NCBI GenBank assembly: GCA_002328585.1
Contig: DCUV01000052.1
Span: 7,886 to 46,866, forward strand
DNA length: 38,981 nucleotides
Origin: Spirochaetia bacterium UBA2205
GTDB lineage: Bacteria; Spirochaetota; UBA4802; UB4802
Direction: 5' to 3'
Part shown: one piece after another, positions 1 through 8,841 of the stretch
Numbering within the stretch: position 1 is the first letter of the stretch
How the letters are laid out: each line of letters opens with the position of its first letter
The notes under the pieces: model-generated
Seen by the model: the letters and a program-made list of their open reading frames with translations, nothing else
Database searches by the model: none
What the model was told of the DNA's origin: nothing
Position numbers and translations under genes: made by a program

Positions 1-200
1 AGGGTGAAAAGGCGAGGTAAGAGCTCACCGCATTGGTAGCAATACCAATGGCAATGCAAACCCCATCCGGTGCAAGGCCAAATAGGCAACCGCTATCAAA
101 GCTGCCCGCTTGAGGTTGCGGGTAGGCCGCAAAGATGTGTATGGTAACATACATACAAGATTAATGGCTGTATAAACAGAATTCGGCTTATGTGCCCCTC
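1..200 (+). ncRNA. rnpB: RNase P RNA, 3' portion (5' end outside window)
   Basis: Catalytic RNA of ribonuclease P, which matures the 5' ends of tRNAs. Several near-universal bacterial signatures occur in the right order: GGTAAGAGCTCACCGC (about 16-31), AAACCCCATCCGGTGCAAGG followed by CCAAATAGG (about 58-86), the L15 region with GAGGTTGCGGGTAGGCCGC (about 112-130), and the P4 3' strand with ACAGAATTCGGCTTAT (about 176-191). The 5' half, including the P1 and P4 partner strands, lies upstream of base 1. The 3' boundary near 200 is approximate because the P1 partner is missing. A short inverted repeat, CTTATCT (200-206) and AGATAAG (223-229), follows but has no U-tract, so it is not called a terminator. 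Confidence 0.93.
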
Positions 201-552
201 TTATCTTATTATAATTGAATAGAGATAAGCTGTGCCCTACCGTTAAATATATATCCAAAACTCTTATAGTTGTGACAAATTATGTATAATTTATTAACAT
301 TTATATTTATATTGTTGAGTTTAAAGTTAATAAATTGTAGTAATTTTTAATTAATATTAAAAATATAAACAATGCATATAAAAAAATAAATAAATAGTAT
401 AATTAAATATTCATAGATTAATAATTAAATTTTTTGATAAATATATTTTTTAGTTGAAATAGGCATATGCCTATTATATATTGGCAAAATCCATCTGGAT
501 GGACTTTATTTTAAATAAAAAAATATGTATTTTTTTCAAGGAGGAAAAAAGT
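201..552. other. AT-rich non-coding spacer between rnpB and chemoreceptor
   Basis: Extremely A+T-rich with no supportable ORF. The only clear structure is the 18-bp palindrome at 458-475. The chemoreceptor ribosome-binding site lies at the end, around 538-544. Confidence 0.6.
458..475. promoter_or_regulatory. 18-bp perfect palindrome upstream of chemoreceptor gene
   Basis: AATAGGCATATGCCTATT is its own reverse complement over 18 bases. It is G/C-containing in a stretch that is otherwise almost pure A+T, and lies about 77 bases before the start codon at 553. A dimeric regulator operator is the natural reading, but no known regulator is recognised. Confidence 0.4.
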
Positions 553-2739
553 ATGCAATCAGCCAATCCTTATTTAATTAAAAAATTGAAACTCTTTACG
601 TTACGATTATTCATTTTTACTGAAGCTATTGCATTCTGTTTCATGACTCCGCTTATAGCATATGTTGCATATAGAGCATTGTATCTTGAAGGAAATCAGA
701 ATATTATATATATTATTGTCGTTATTGTTATTACATTAATCTCCTTTGTTATTGCAATTATCACCATAAACAAAAAGACATTAGCTTTACAAAAATATTT
801 TTCATTGGTAATAAACAATGAACCTGTTGACAACAAAACATTAGTTGATGCATATGCATGTTACTATACATTACCACAAAAACACGCATTGGATACCGCT
901 TTACGATGGATTGGCAGTGTTGCAATAGTAATAATTGTTTTAAATTTTATTGCTTCTCCATCATTTACCGATAACTTCAATCTTATATTGTTATTGTTTA
1001 TTTTTGCTATATTTTCTGCTTTGTTATTTTTTCTAGTTCCCAAACGGCAACTGGAATCTATTGCTTCATATGGATTTTTTTCAGATGTTGATCGTTTTGA
1101 ACCCAGAAGTAAAATTGCAAGATTTTTTTCAGTAACGGTTATTTCAATCATGTCTTTTCTTGTGCTTATTATGTTACTTCTACTTCATAATGCTAACATA
1201 TATCGATACAATAAACAAATAACTGATCAAATCAGATCAATCAGTAATTTCACTCAATCAACCTTTGCAGACAAAACATCTATTATTGAAAATAATACAT
1301 TGGCAAATTTTGTTAATGATAACAACATTGATACAATCATACCAAAATATATCGATTTTCATATTGTTGATGAACAGGGTGTCATTGTAACATCAACAAA
1401 AGATAATATTGTAAACAGCAAGATTGGAAGTGTTCTATCTAATCAATTATATAAGCAACAATTAGTACACAATATAAAATATATCAAAAACAATAGCTGG
1501 TATTATGCTTCCATTGAAAAAATTGACAAGTTTCCCTTATATATGGTTTTTGAATACCCTTCATCATTCATTGATAAAGAGGTGTTTAAAACTACCATAA
1601 TAATGATAATTTCTCTTTTATTCAGTTTGATTATTATAGGCCTTTTTTCATACTCTATTATCAATAACAGGTTAAGACCAATTATTACAATTAAAAGTGT
1701 ATTGCTTTCGCTGTCTAATGGTGAATTGAACCAGCAAGTATATATTAGTGCATATGATGAATTAGGTGAAATCATTGTAAGTGTTAATAAATTGATTAGC
1801 AAGGTAAGAGAGATTATTGGAAACATTAAGGATATTTCATCGTCGTTAGCTTCATCTGCTGAAGAGTTAAAAAATACTACTGAACATTTTTCTGTTAACA
1901 CACAAAGCCAGGCTGCAAATTCAGAAGAAATTACTGCGACAGTTGAAGAGGTATCTTCCGGTATAGAAAATATATCACAGGCTGCTACCCATCAATTTGA
2001 GCGACTATCTGATTTATTAAAAATGATGGAGAAATTATCTGAAATCATTACTCAGATAAATCATAAAATTCATACCACTTTAAGTGAAAGCATTAAGATG
2101 ACATCCCTTGCTCATCAGGGCGAGAGTGCTCTGGATAATATGAATAACACCATGAATAACATTATAGAAAGTTCAAACCAGATGACAAATGTGGTGGAAA
2201 TTATTAATACTATATCTGATCAGATTAATCTTTTATCTCTGAATGCTGCCATTGAAGCTGCACGTGCAGGTGAAGCCGGGCGTGGATTCGCGGTTGTTGC
2301 AGATGAGATATCTAAGTTGGCAGACGAAACTTCTAACAGTATTAAAAATATAGGTTCTTTAATCAACGAAAATAAAGATGAAGTGGTAATAGGGATGAAT
2401 AATGTACGTCATGTAGAGGATATTATTACAACTATTATCAATGATGTTAATAAAGTCAATACAATGATGGAAGAAATTGCATCGTTTATGAAAACCCAAT
2501 TAGAAACAAATAATCAGGTTAATGAAAAAGCAAACGATGCCAAGCAAAAATCTGAAGTTATTGCCTACTCATCTGATGAACAGCGAAAAGCTTCAGAAGA
2601 AATAGTTAAAGCTATAACAAATATAAATGAAATTGCTCAGCAAAATGCAGCAAGTGCAGAACAACTATTTTCAAATGCAAATAGTCTCAGTGAGATGGCT
2701 GAAAAATTGCAATCTGCAATAGATTATTTTAAAGATTAA
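553..2739 (+). CDS. Methyl-accepting chemotaxis protein (multi-TM N-terminus, HAMP, signalling domain)
   Basis: Chemoreceptor that would signal to CheA/CheW from the inner membrane. The N-terminal ~220 residues hold about five hydrophobic helices rather than the usual single one. An extracytoplasmic segment follows, then another TM helix near residues 362-390, a HAMP domain, and a coiled-coil signalling domain. The hairpin tip near 556-597 includes INLLSLNAAIEAARAGEAGR and then GFAVVADEISKLAD, the hallmark of the family. The ATG at 553 (728 aa) is preferred over an in-frame TTG at 481 because AAGGAGG sits just upstream of it at about 538-544. The ligand is not predictable. The gene is monocistronic or leads into the KASIII-like gene 36 bases downstream. 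Confidence 0.93.
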   Translation: MQSANPYLIKKLKLFTLRLFIFTEAIAFCFMTPLIAYVAYRALYLEGNQNIIYIIVVIVITLISFVIAIITINKKTLALQKYFSLVINNEPVDNKTLVDAYACYYTLPQKHALDTALRWIGSVAIVIIVLNFIASPSFTDNFNLILLLFIFAIFSALLFFLVPKRQLESIASYGFFSDVDRFEPRSKIARFFSVTVISIMSFLVLIMLLLLHNANIYRYNKQITDQIRSISNFTQSTFADKTSIIENNTLANFVNDNNIDTIIPKYIDFHIVDEQGVIVTSTKDNIVNSKIGSVLSNQLYKQQLVHNIKYIKNNSWYYASIEKIDKFPLYMVFEYPSSFIDKEVFKTTIIMIISLLFSLIIIGLFSYSIINNRLRPIITIKSVLLSLSNGELNQQVYISAYDELGEIIVSVNKLISKVREIIGNIKDISSSLASSAEELKNTTEHFSVNTQSQAANSEEITATVEEVSSGIENISQAATHQFERLSDLLKMMEKLSEIITQINHKIHTTLSESIKMTSLAHQGESALDNMNNTMNNIIESSNQMTNVVEIINTISDQINLLSLNAAIEAARAGEAGRGFAVVADEISKLADETSNSIKNIGSLINENKDEVVIGMNNVRHVEDIITTIINDVNKVNTMMEEIASFMKTQLETNNQVNEKANDAKQKSEVIAYSSDEQRKASEEIVKAITNINEIAQQNAASAEQLFSNANSLSEMAEKLQSAIDYFKD

Positions 2740-2775
2740 TAATAAAATCTAAAGATAGTAGGGAGGCAATGATAT

Positions 2776-3831
2776 ATGGAAGTAGCAACAAAAATTACTG
2801 GTGTTGGTTCATATATCCCTGACAATGAGATTACTAATGATTATGTTTTATCACTGTTAGAAAGAAAAAGCAGGCCATATATAAATGATGATATTTTTGA
2901 TGACTTTTTACAGAAAACGAAGGATAAGTTAAACAGGGTTGGAAGCATTACCCGTTATTGGTGTGATGAAACTGAATATTGTACTGACATCGCGTATAGT
3001 GCAGCAGTGACGGCATTGGAAGATGCCGGTGTATTGCCTGAAGAAGTTGATTTAGTGATATTTACCGGTATGTCAAAAGCGCTTGTAGAACCTGCAACAG
3101 CTCATATTTTAAGTAAAGCACTTGGAACTGTTAATGCAAATGTTCTTGATACACAGGATGCATGTACCAGTTTTATGAAATCAATGCAGTTGGCAGATGC
3201 ATTAATAAAAACACATCAATATAAAAAAATATTAATTGCATCAGGTGAACGATCATTTGATTGGGCGGATTTTACCTGTAAAACTATAGATGAGATAAAG
3301 TGGAAATTTGCATCATTAACCATAGGGGATGCTGCAGGTGCAATAGTTCTGGAATCAACAACTGAACCAGAATATGTAAACAATGAAAAGCACTTTAAAT
3401 TTTACTATAAATTATTCAGTAAGTTTGTATCCAATTGCACAATAGGATTAAATCATACAATAGGCGAACGTTATAAATTGTTTTCACATTCAACAAATCT
3501 TATAAGGAATGGATATTCGGCTACCCATGATCTTGTTCATGAGATTTTTTCAAGCGACAGATGGGTTGATTACATGTACGACAGATTAATATGTCATAAT
3601 GTGGGGAATGTTGTTGATAATTACATAAAAGAAATTTTGCAGAGTGCCAATAAATATTATGAAGGTAAATATATACCATTTTTTGCTAAGTACGGAAACG
3701 TTGCTTCGGCAACATTACCATTAGAAATGACTATCGCCCGGCAGGAAAAGCGACTTAACAGAGGCGATTCGGTAATGTTTATTGTTCCTGCTGCAGGTGT
3801 TCAATGTGGAATCATGATATTTCAATATTGA
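2776..3831 (+). CDS. 3-oxoacyl-ACP synthase III (KASIII/FabH)-like condensing enzyme
   Basis: Thiolase-fold condensing enzyme, 351 aa, about the usual FabH size. The Cys-His-Asn catalytic triad is visible: Cys130 in TQDACTSF, His274 in ICHNVGN and Asn308 in YGNVASAT. A conserved glycine-rich end (VPAAGVQCGIMIF) also fits. KASIII proteins join an acyl-CoA starter to malonyl-ACP or related units. Divergent members serve secondary metabolism, hydrocarbon or alkyl-quinone-like pathways, and the product here cannot be told. GGGAGG at 2761-2766 places the ATG at 2776. The next plus-strand gene is an ICMT-like methyltransferase, and the facing minus-strand genes are methyltransferases and glycosyltransferases. 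That context suggests a specialised lipid rather than bulk fatty-acid initiation. Confidence 0.85.
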   Translation: MEVATKITGVGSYIPDNEITNDYVLSLLERKSRPYINDDIFDDFLQKTKDKLNRVGSITRYWCDETEYCTDIAYSAAVTALEDAGVLPEEVDLVIFTGMSKALVEPATAHILSKALGTVNANVLDTQDACTSFMKSMQLADALIKTHQYKKILIASGERSFDWADFTCKTIDEIKWKFASLTIGDAAGAIVLESTTEPEYVNNEKHFKFYYKLFSKFVSNCTIGLNHTIGERYKLFSHSTNLIRNGYSATHDLVHEIFSSDRWVDYMYDRLICHNVGNVVDNYIKEILQSANKYYEGKYIPFFAKYGNVASATLPLEMTIARQEKRLNRGDSVMFIVPAAGVQCGIMIFQY

Positions 3832-4121
3832 ACTTCTATAAAAAATCAATAGTGTTATACAAACGATTTTAAAATAACGATCACAATAATGGTGGTTTGC
3901 AGTATACATTGGTTAATAAGTGTCAATGTTTTAAAAATCTGTTTCTGAAAATTTGTGACAATAAAGTGGTTGCATATCCAGTTTTAAAAAGTTTTTTTAT
4001 ATTTTACCAGTATTGTTTATTCACAGTATATTGAAAGCTATATTATTTTTATAGACTTGATATTGTTATACTATTACAATACTTCTTCAGTACAATAAAA
4101 AAATTTTAGAAGGTGAATAGC

Positions 4122-4652
4122 ATGGAGCTTAGAACAGTTATCCGCCATATTCTTGGTTATGCGGTTGGATTTACTATTTTTTTGGTATGTTTGCCCGCAG
4201 TGATCTATTTCATTGCCAGTTATTCTCATCAACTGATACCTGCAGGCATCATTGGCAATACTATTATTCGGGTGCTGGTGTCGGTGGTGCTGTTGCTTAT
4301 TGGGCTTATCTTTATGATATGGTCAAATGTTGCTTTGCTTATGATTGGCAAAGGCGGTCCTGTGGATGCGTTTAATGTTTCCATTAGTCCGCGTACTCAG
4401 CATCTGGTGGTAAAAGGTCCCTATCGTTATACGCGCAATCCTATGGTTTTTGGTGCATTATGTTGTTATATGGCATTTGCGTTGTATCTCAATTCATTAG
4501 TAGTAGTTGTTTTCATTCTGGCGTCAGTTCCAGTCATCATCATATATTTAAAGCAAACTGAAGAAAAACGTTTAGAGCAGGATTTTGGCGAGGAATTTCG
4601 CAAATATTCTAAGAGGGTATCAATGCTTTTGCCTTTGCCACCACATAAATAA
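4122..4652 (+). CDS. Isoprenylcysteine carboxyl methyltransferase / PEMT-like membrane methyltransferase
   Basis: Small integral-membrane SAM-dependent methyltransferase, 176 aa. It has several hydrophobic segments in the first 85 residues, then the family signature GPYRYTRNPMVFG, another membrane segment, and the C-terminal EEKRLEQDFGEEFRKYSKRV, which contributes to SAM binding in this family. Bacterial members methylate small lipophilic substrates such as phospholipids or alkylated phenols. AGAAGG at 4108-4113 supports the ATG at 4122 over the upstream in-frame GTG at 4113. It is convergent with the O-methyltransferase gene, with the stop codons only 2 bases apart. The substrate is unknown. 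Confidence 0.85.
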   Translation: MELRTVIRHILGYAVGFTIFLVCLPAVIYFIASYSHQLIPAGIIGNTIIRVLVSVVLLLIGLIFMIWSNVALLMIGKGGPVDAFNVSISPRTQHLVVKGPYRYTRNPMVFGALCCYMAFALYLNSLVVVVFILASVPVIIIYLKQTEEKRLEQDFGEEFRKYSKRVSMLLPLPPHK

Positions 4653-4654
4653 CG

Positions 4655-5611
4655 TTATTTTTTTGCTATAATCATCTGCCATGCTTTGTCGGATAACTGT
4701 AATACCTGTGGTTCTTTAAATCCTGCGTTGTGTAACCATGCAAAGTATTCTTCGCGTGCATATATATTGCCATGTTTGCTCTGGGTAAGCATATGGAGTG
4801 CCAGCGTTGCTCCTAAATAGCTTTCATCCCTGAGATTGTCAAAGATAGCTATAATTCCGTCAGGATTTACGATATCATAGCACATGCTTATAATCTTCTG
4901 GTTATCCTGCGGCGATTGCCCATGGCACAGATTGCCTAAAAAAGCTATATCAACCTTACCGTGAGGCAGAGCAACGGTGGCATCACCGGCTATTATTTCT
5001 ATGTCTGGTATATCCTTTAATTCATCCTGTGTTATCTCCAGTGATTGCGGAAGATCAAATATGATGGTTTTAACTCCTCGTTTTACAAATTCTTTGGCGA
5101 TAGTTCCCGGGGCTCCGCCTATGTCAATGCATGATGAAGCAGTACAATAAGCAAGGCACAGGCTGACTACCTCCGGAGTTATTTTTTTCTTCCATGGCGA
5201 ATCCATCCCTTTTATAAAATCCTGCATGGATAGCTCCTTGAAGCTTGATTCATCAGGAGTACCGGTCTTCAGTACGTAGGGAAGTGTCTGCCATGGATGC
5301 ATGAGATATAACAAAAATTTCAGGAAGTCGCCATCGTAATCGTCGCTTTCTTCATTTATCAGATGATCAATGCAGTATTGTGTGGGGCTATAGATATCGT
5401 TATCCTTTTGCAAATAGCCCATCTCAACCAGTGCCTCTAATAATATCCATGTTGCCCGTGTGTCAAACTGCATTCGTTGGGCAAGTGCTGGTGCGGTGTC
5501 GGGTTTATTGCCAAGCTGGCGGAATACACCTAACCTATGTGCCTGTCCAACAAAGATTGCCTCTTCAAGGTAGTGCTGCAACATTCGTACTGATGTAGGG
5601 GTCAGAGCCAT
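4655..5611 (-). CDS. SAM-dependent O-methyltransferase (Methyltransf_2/acetylserotonin type)
   Basis: 318-aa methyltransferase of the two-domain small-molecule type. An N-terminal winged-helix dimerisation domain (about 1-90, with TRATWILLEALVEMGYL) precedes a Rossmann SAM-binding domain. That domain has motif I CIDIGGAPGT (161-170), an acidic post-I motif FDLPQ (185-189), and an LCHGQSP segment matching the catalytic-histidine region of the family. Such enzymes methylate hydroxyl groups of phenolic, polyketide or quinone-like acceptors. It is the last gene of a minus-strand run. The 59-base gap to the upstream methyltransferase suggests possible co-transcription. The ATG at 5611 is preceded by only a weak ribosome-binding site. 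Confidence 0.85.
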   Translation of the reverse strand: MALTPTSVRMLQHYLEEAIFVGQAHRLGVFRQLGNKPDTAPALAQRMQFDTRATWILLEALVEMGYLQKDNDIYSPTQYCIDHLINEESDDYDGDFLKFLLYLMHPWQTLPYVLKTGTPDESSFKELSMQDFIKGMDSPWKKKITPEVVSLCLAYCTASSCIDIGGAPGTIAKEFVKRGVKTIIFDLPQSLEITQDELKDIPDIEIIAGDATVALPHGKVDIAFLGNLCHGQSPQDNQKIISMCYDIVNPDGIIAIFDNLRDESYLGATLALHMLTQSKHGNIYAREEYFAWLHNAGFKEPQVLQLSDKAWQMIIAKK

Positions 5612-5670
5612 TCTATACCTGCTTATTAATTATATTAATCAACATATATCATCAATAACTATCGCCAAAA

Positions 5671-6381
5671 TTATTGTAACGGCTTTTGGGCGTACAGTAT
5701 AATGCTTTTGGGAAAAAAATTGTCAAAAAAGCGCTCCACCTTTTGCATAAAAGGAGAAAAAAGAGTGCGGGTTAAAAAGTTGCGATAGTGCCTGGTCATT
5801 GGCTGGTCCTCAAGATGAAGTCCAACCACGCATCGGATGAGCCAGTAGATAGTATGGAATGAATGACGGAAATCAACCGCATAAATTTTTAGTCCGTTAT
5901 TTTCCATGATAGCTGCCAGCTTTTTGGGGACATACTTGCGGATGTGCCCTCCGGGGGATGTGAAGTACTCATAAGTTAGAATGTCATATATCATTTCGGA
6001 AATATAGGTTGGAACGGTAATGGCAATCAGCCCGCCTGGCTTTAACACTCGTGCCAGCTCATGACATGCCTGATTATCGTCAGGAACATGTTCCATGACC
6101 TCGGCACAGATGACGCGGTCAAAGGTGTTATCTCTGAAAGGGAGTTTCAGTGCATTCCCCACCAATACCTGAAAATGTGTATCATGCTTTGCCTGTCCAT
6201 TGTCGCGCATGTACACTAACGTAAAGCGAGTGCGCCGCACGCAATCCATATCCATATCCATGGAAAAAACATTGGCGCCTCGTGATACAAATTCAAAGGA
6301 ATGGCGCCCTAAACCACAGCCTGCATCAAGCGCAATATTGTTATCCTGAACAGCAAGGAGATCAAAATCAACGGTAAGCAT
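5671..6381 (-). CDS. Class I SAM-dependent methyltransferase (Methyltransf_11)
   Basis: Rossmann-fold methyltransferase, 236 aa. Motif I is LDAGCGLGRHSFEF (residues 18-31), followed by an acidic MDMDMD at the end of strand 2 and the motif ICAEVMEHVPDDNQACHELARVLKPGG, split here by function: motif II is about VICAEVMEHV, motif III LKPGGLIAITVP. This pattern is typical of UbiE/COQ5-like and polysaccharide-associated methyltransferases. AGGAGG six bases upstream favours ATG at 6381 over TTG at 6384. The start lies inside the end of the upstream glycosyltransferase gene, so the two are probably translationally coupled. The acceptor may be the glycosyl product made by the neighbouring enzymes, which is inference. 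Confidence 0.85.
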   Translation of the reverse strand: MLTVDFDLLAVQDNNIALDAGCGLGRHSFEFVSRGANVFSMDMDMDCVRRTRFTLVYMRDNGQAKHDTHFQVLVGNALKLPFRDNTFDRVICAEVMEHVPDDNQACHELARVLKPGGLIAITVPTYISEMIYDILTYEYFTSPGGHIRKYVPKKLAAIMENNGLKIYAVDFRHSFHTIYWLIRCVVGLHLEDQPMTRHYRNFLTRTLFSPFMQKVERFFDNFFPKSIILYAQKPLQ

Positions 6382-7600
6382 CAATTGCCTCCTGATATAC
6401 GTTTACCATCTGTCTGGCAGCATTTTCCCATGTAAAAGTTTTTAATACCCGTTGCCGTGCAGCTTTCCCTATACGGTTCCGTATATCAGGATTTTCTATT
6501 AAAAAGTCTATAGCCTCGGCTAATGCATACGGGTCGCGTGGTGGCACCAGTATTCCTGTTTTCATGTGTTGTCCAACAACTTCTGGAAGAGCACCGCCTG
6601 TGCTTGCAATCACCGGCAACTCACAAGCCATGGCTTCTGCTGCCGGAAATCCAAATCCCTCGTATAAGGAGGGGCACAGTGCTATCTGTGTTTGTGCATA
6701 CAGTTGGACCAGTTTATCCAGTGGTATCTTCCCGGTAAAGGTTATTTGTTCATTAAGATTAAATTTATCAATCCACCGTGGGACATAGTTTCGGTTGGGT
6801 GCTCCTCCGTCAACAATGGTTAAATAAACCTTGTGACGGGTAAGCGTTAAAGCCTTGAGCAAATATATGACACCTTTTTTGCGGTCCTCTACATTACCAA
6901 CAAATATAAGGCTGTTGTGCCTTTTAGGAAGTTTTACAGGATTAAATATGGAGCTGTCCATGCCATTGTACACAACACGCTGTTTTTCAAGTGGCACTCC
7001 AAATGCGTTGTATATCTCCTGTGCGGAGTCGTGCGACACCGTTACAATAAGGTCCATGGTATTTGCTACATATTTTTGCATCACAAGCGGGTAATAAAGG
7101 ATGCGCTTTGTTTTAAGGAAGAAGCTTGAGGGATATTCAAACCATGTTGAACGGTCGATAGTAAGCGGGTGATGTATGGTAGATATACAAGGAATGCCAA
7201 ACTGCTTTATAAGTAAAAATCCATATCCCAGACACTGATTATCATGAATGACATCAAATGAATGAGTTTTAAGCAACTGTCGTAATTTGCTATAAGCTCT
7301 GAATGAAAATGATTCTATCTCGGGGAATATACCAAGCTTTGATGCTGCAAATTCGTAAAAGTTTAAAGGGTTAAAAGTGGCAAATGGCTTATGCGGTTTA
7401 ACAAAATCTTTTATGTTAAAATAATTGTGGTTGCTGACATAATGATATGTTACCCCTTCAACGGGAAATGGATAAGGAGGTCCAACAATAGCATGGACCT
7501 CATGTCCTAATTTTGCCAGTTCGCGCGCTAAATACATCAAGTAAATTCCCTGACCACCGCAATAAGGATTACCACGATAACTCAATAAACATATTTTCAT
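6368..7600 (-). CDS. Glycosyltransferase family 4 (GT-B fold), copy A
   Basis: Retaining GT4 glycosyltransferase, 410 aa. The N-terminal Rossmann domain opens with SYRGNPYCGGQGIY (residues 7-20), the Gly-rich acceptor-side loop. The C-terminal donor-binding domain contains FVGNVEDRKKG (233-243) and the E-x7-E motif EGFGFPAAE (E314 and E322), then a GGALPEVVG segment. Such enzymes transfer a sugar from a nucleotide-sugar to lipid or glycan acceptors on the cytoplasmic face of the membrane. The start overlaps the stop of the upstream glycosyltransferase by 4 bases (ATGA). It is a clear paralogue of that neighbour, so the pair probably adds successive sugars. Sugar and acceptor are unknown. Confidence 0.92.
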   Translation of the reverse strand: MKICLLSYRGNPYCGGQGIYLMYLARELAKLGHEVHAIVGPPYPFPVEGVTYHYVSNHNYFNIKDFVKPHKPFATFNPLNFYEFAASKLGIFPEIESFSFRAYSKLRQLLKTHSFDVIHDNQCLGYGFLLIKQFGIPCISTIHHPLTIDRSTWFEYPSSFFLKTKRILYYPLVMQKYVANTMDLIVTVSHDSAQEIYNAFGVPLEKQRVVYNGMDSSIFNPVKLPKRHNSLIFVGNVEDRKKGVIYLLKALTLTRHKVYLTIVDGGAPNRNYVPRWIDKFNLNEQITFTGKIPLDKLVQLYAQTQIALCPSLYEGFGFPAAEAMACELPVIASTGGALPEVVGQHMKTGILVPPRDPYALAEAIDFLIENPDIRNRIGKAARQRVLKTFTWENAARQMVNVYQEAIDAYR

Positions 7601-8835
7601 ATCCTGCTCCTGTATGACTGGATAACATCATGATACACAGCAAGCGTATTTTTTGCGGCAACTGGCCATGCGAAGTTATCCTCAACGCGTTTCCTTCCTT
7701 TTTTGCCCAATTCTTCGCGGAGTGCTTTATTATTAATAAGTTTTAAAATGCCTTCTTTTAATGCAACAGCATCTCTGGGTGGTACTATCACGCCACAATC
7801 GCCAACTACCTCGGGTAATGCCCCTGCGTTGGTTACCACCACGGGCGTATTACATGCCATTGCCTCTGCAGCAGGTAATCCAAATCCTTCGTACAACGAA
7901 GCCATGACAAGAATAGTGCTGGTGCTGTACAAATGAAGTAATGTAGATAAATCCACCTTACCGGTAAAGGTTACCCGCTTTTCAAGGCCACGCTCTGTTA
8001 TCCAACCCCATGCTGTTAAACGTTTAGGGGGTCCATCATCAACTATGGTAAGTGTAACATGTTCAGGTAACATCGTCATGGCATCAAAAAGATAACGCAA
8101 CCCTTTTTTGTGGTCTTCGGTATTGCCAACAAAAAGTAATGTATTTTCCTGACGAGGGCTACCATTATTACGGAAAAACTCAACATCCATCCCATTATAA
8201 ACAACCGATACCTTTTCAGGTGACAGGTGGAAAGCTTCATTGAGTGCATTAATGCCTTCTTTTGATGAGGTTATTACCCTGTCCAGCCGGTTTATAACGA
8301 TACGCTGCATGGTTAATGGGTAAAAGAGTATGGTACATGCCATCTCCCATACGGTATTGTCCACAGGAAAATCTGCCTCGCGGTCCTTTGTTAAAGGATG
8401 ATGTACCGTGGATACAATGGGAATGCCGTAACCTTTCATGGGTAATAATCCCCACCCTAAACACTGTACATCGTGAATAATATCGTAATGGTTTGTCTTT
8501 AAAAGCTTTCGCAGTAAAAAGAACGCTTTCATGCTGAAGGTTTCCATTTCAGGGAATATGTGAAAACGGGTTAAACAATAATCTACAAAATGCCATGGCT
8601 TATACAGTTTAATTAGCTTTTCATATGGGAAATGTTTTGTTTTGATTGCCCACATATTTAAATTTTCCAGCTTATATACTGTCGCCCATTCATCAAGTGG
8701 GTCAGGGTAGGGAGGTCCTACAATAACATCAATTACAACGCCTAATTTTGCTAATTCCTTTGTGAGATTGTATAAATATATACCCTGTCCCCCACAAAAA
8801 GGGTTGCCACGGTAACACAGAAATAATGCACGCAT
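7597..8835 (-). CDS. Glycosyltransferase family 4 (GT-B fold), copy B
   Basis: 412-aa GT4 enzyme, the tandem paralogue of the downstream copy. It shares the opening CYRGNPFCGGQGIY (7-20), VGPPYP (39-44), the HHPLT loop near 145, VYNGMD near 212, FVGNTEDHKKG (235-245), the E-x7-E motif EGFGLPAAE (E316, E324) and GALPEVVG. The two proteins align end to end almost without gaps, which points to gene duplication. The start is 6 bases from the stop of the upstream 4-TM membrane protein gene. The E-x7-E glutamates bind the donor sugar in this family. Acceptor and sugar cannot be assigned. Confidence 0.92.
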   Translation of the reverse strand: MRALFLCYRGNPFCGGQGIYLYNLTKELAKLGVVIDVIVGPPYPDPLDEWATVYKLENLNMWAIKTKHFPYEKLIKLYKPWHFVDYCLTRFHIFPEMETFSMKAFFLLRKLLKTNHYDIIHDVQCLGWGLLPMKGYGIPIVSTVHHPLTKDREADFPVDNTVWEMACTILFYPLTMQRIVINRLDRVITSSKEGINALNEAFHLSPEKVSVVYNGMDVEFFRNNGSPRQENTLLFVGNTEDHKKGLRYLFDAMTMLPEHVTLTIVDDGPPKRLTAWGWITERGLEKRVTFTGKVDLSTLLHLYSTSTILVMASLYEGFGLPAAEAMACNTPVVVTNAGALPEVVGDCGVIVPPRDAVALKEGILKLINNKALREELGKKGRKRVEDNFAWPVAAKNTLAVYHDVIQSYRSRI

Positions 8836-8841
8836 AAATTG

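Noticed and set aside
25..258. Minus-strand 77-codon ORF at the window start
   Set aside because: It lies opposite RNase P RNA, whose conserved motifs explain the sequence.
481..552. TTG start adding 24 residues to the first chemoreceptor
   Set aside because: An excellent Shine-Dalgarno lies before ATG 553 and none before the TTG.
4648..4665. Terminator between the ICMT-like and O-methyltransferase genes
   Set aside because: AAATAACGTTATTT is a palindrome followed by T residues but leaves almost no loop and only A/T pairs, so it is too weak to call.
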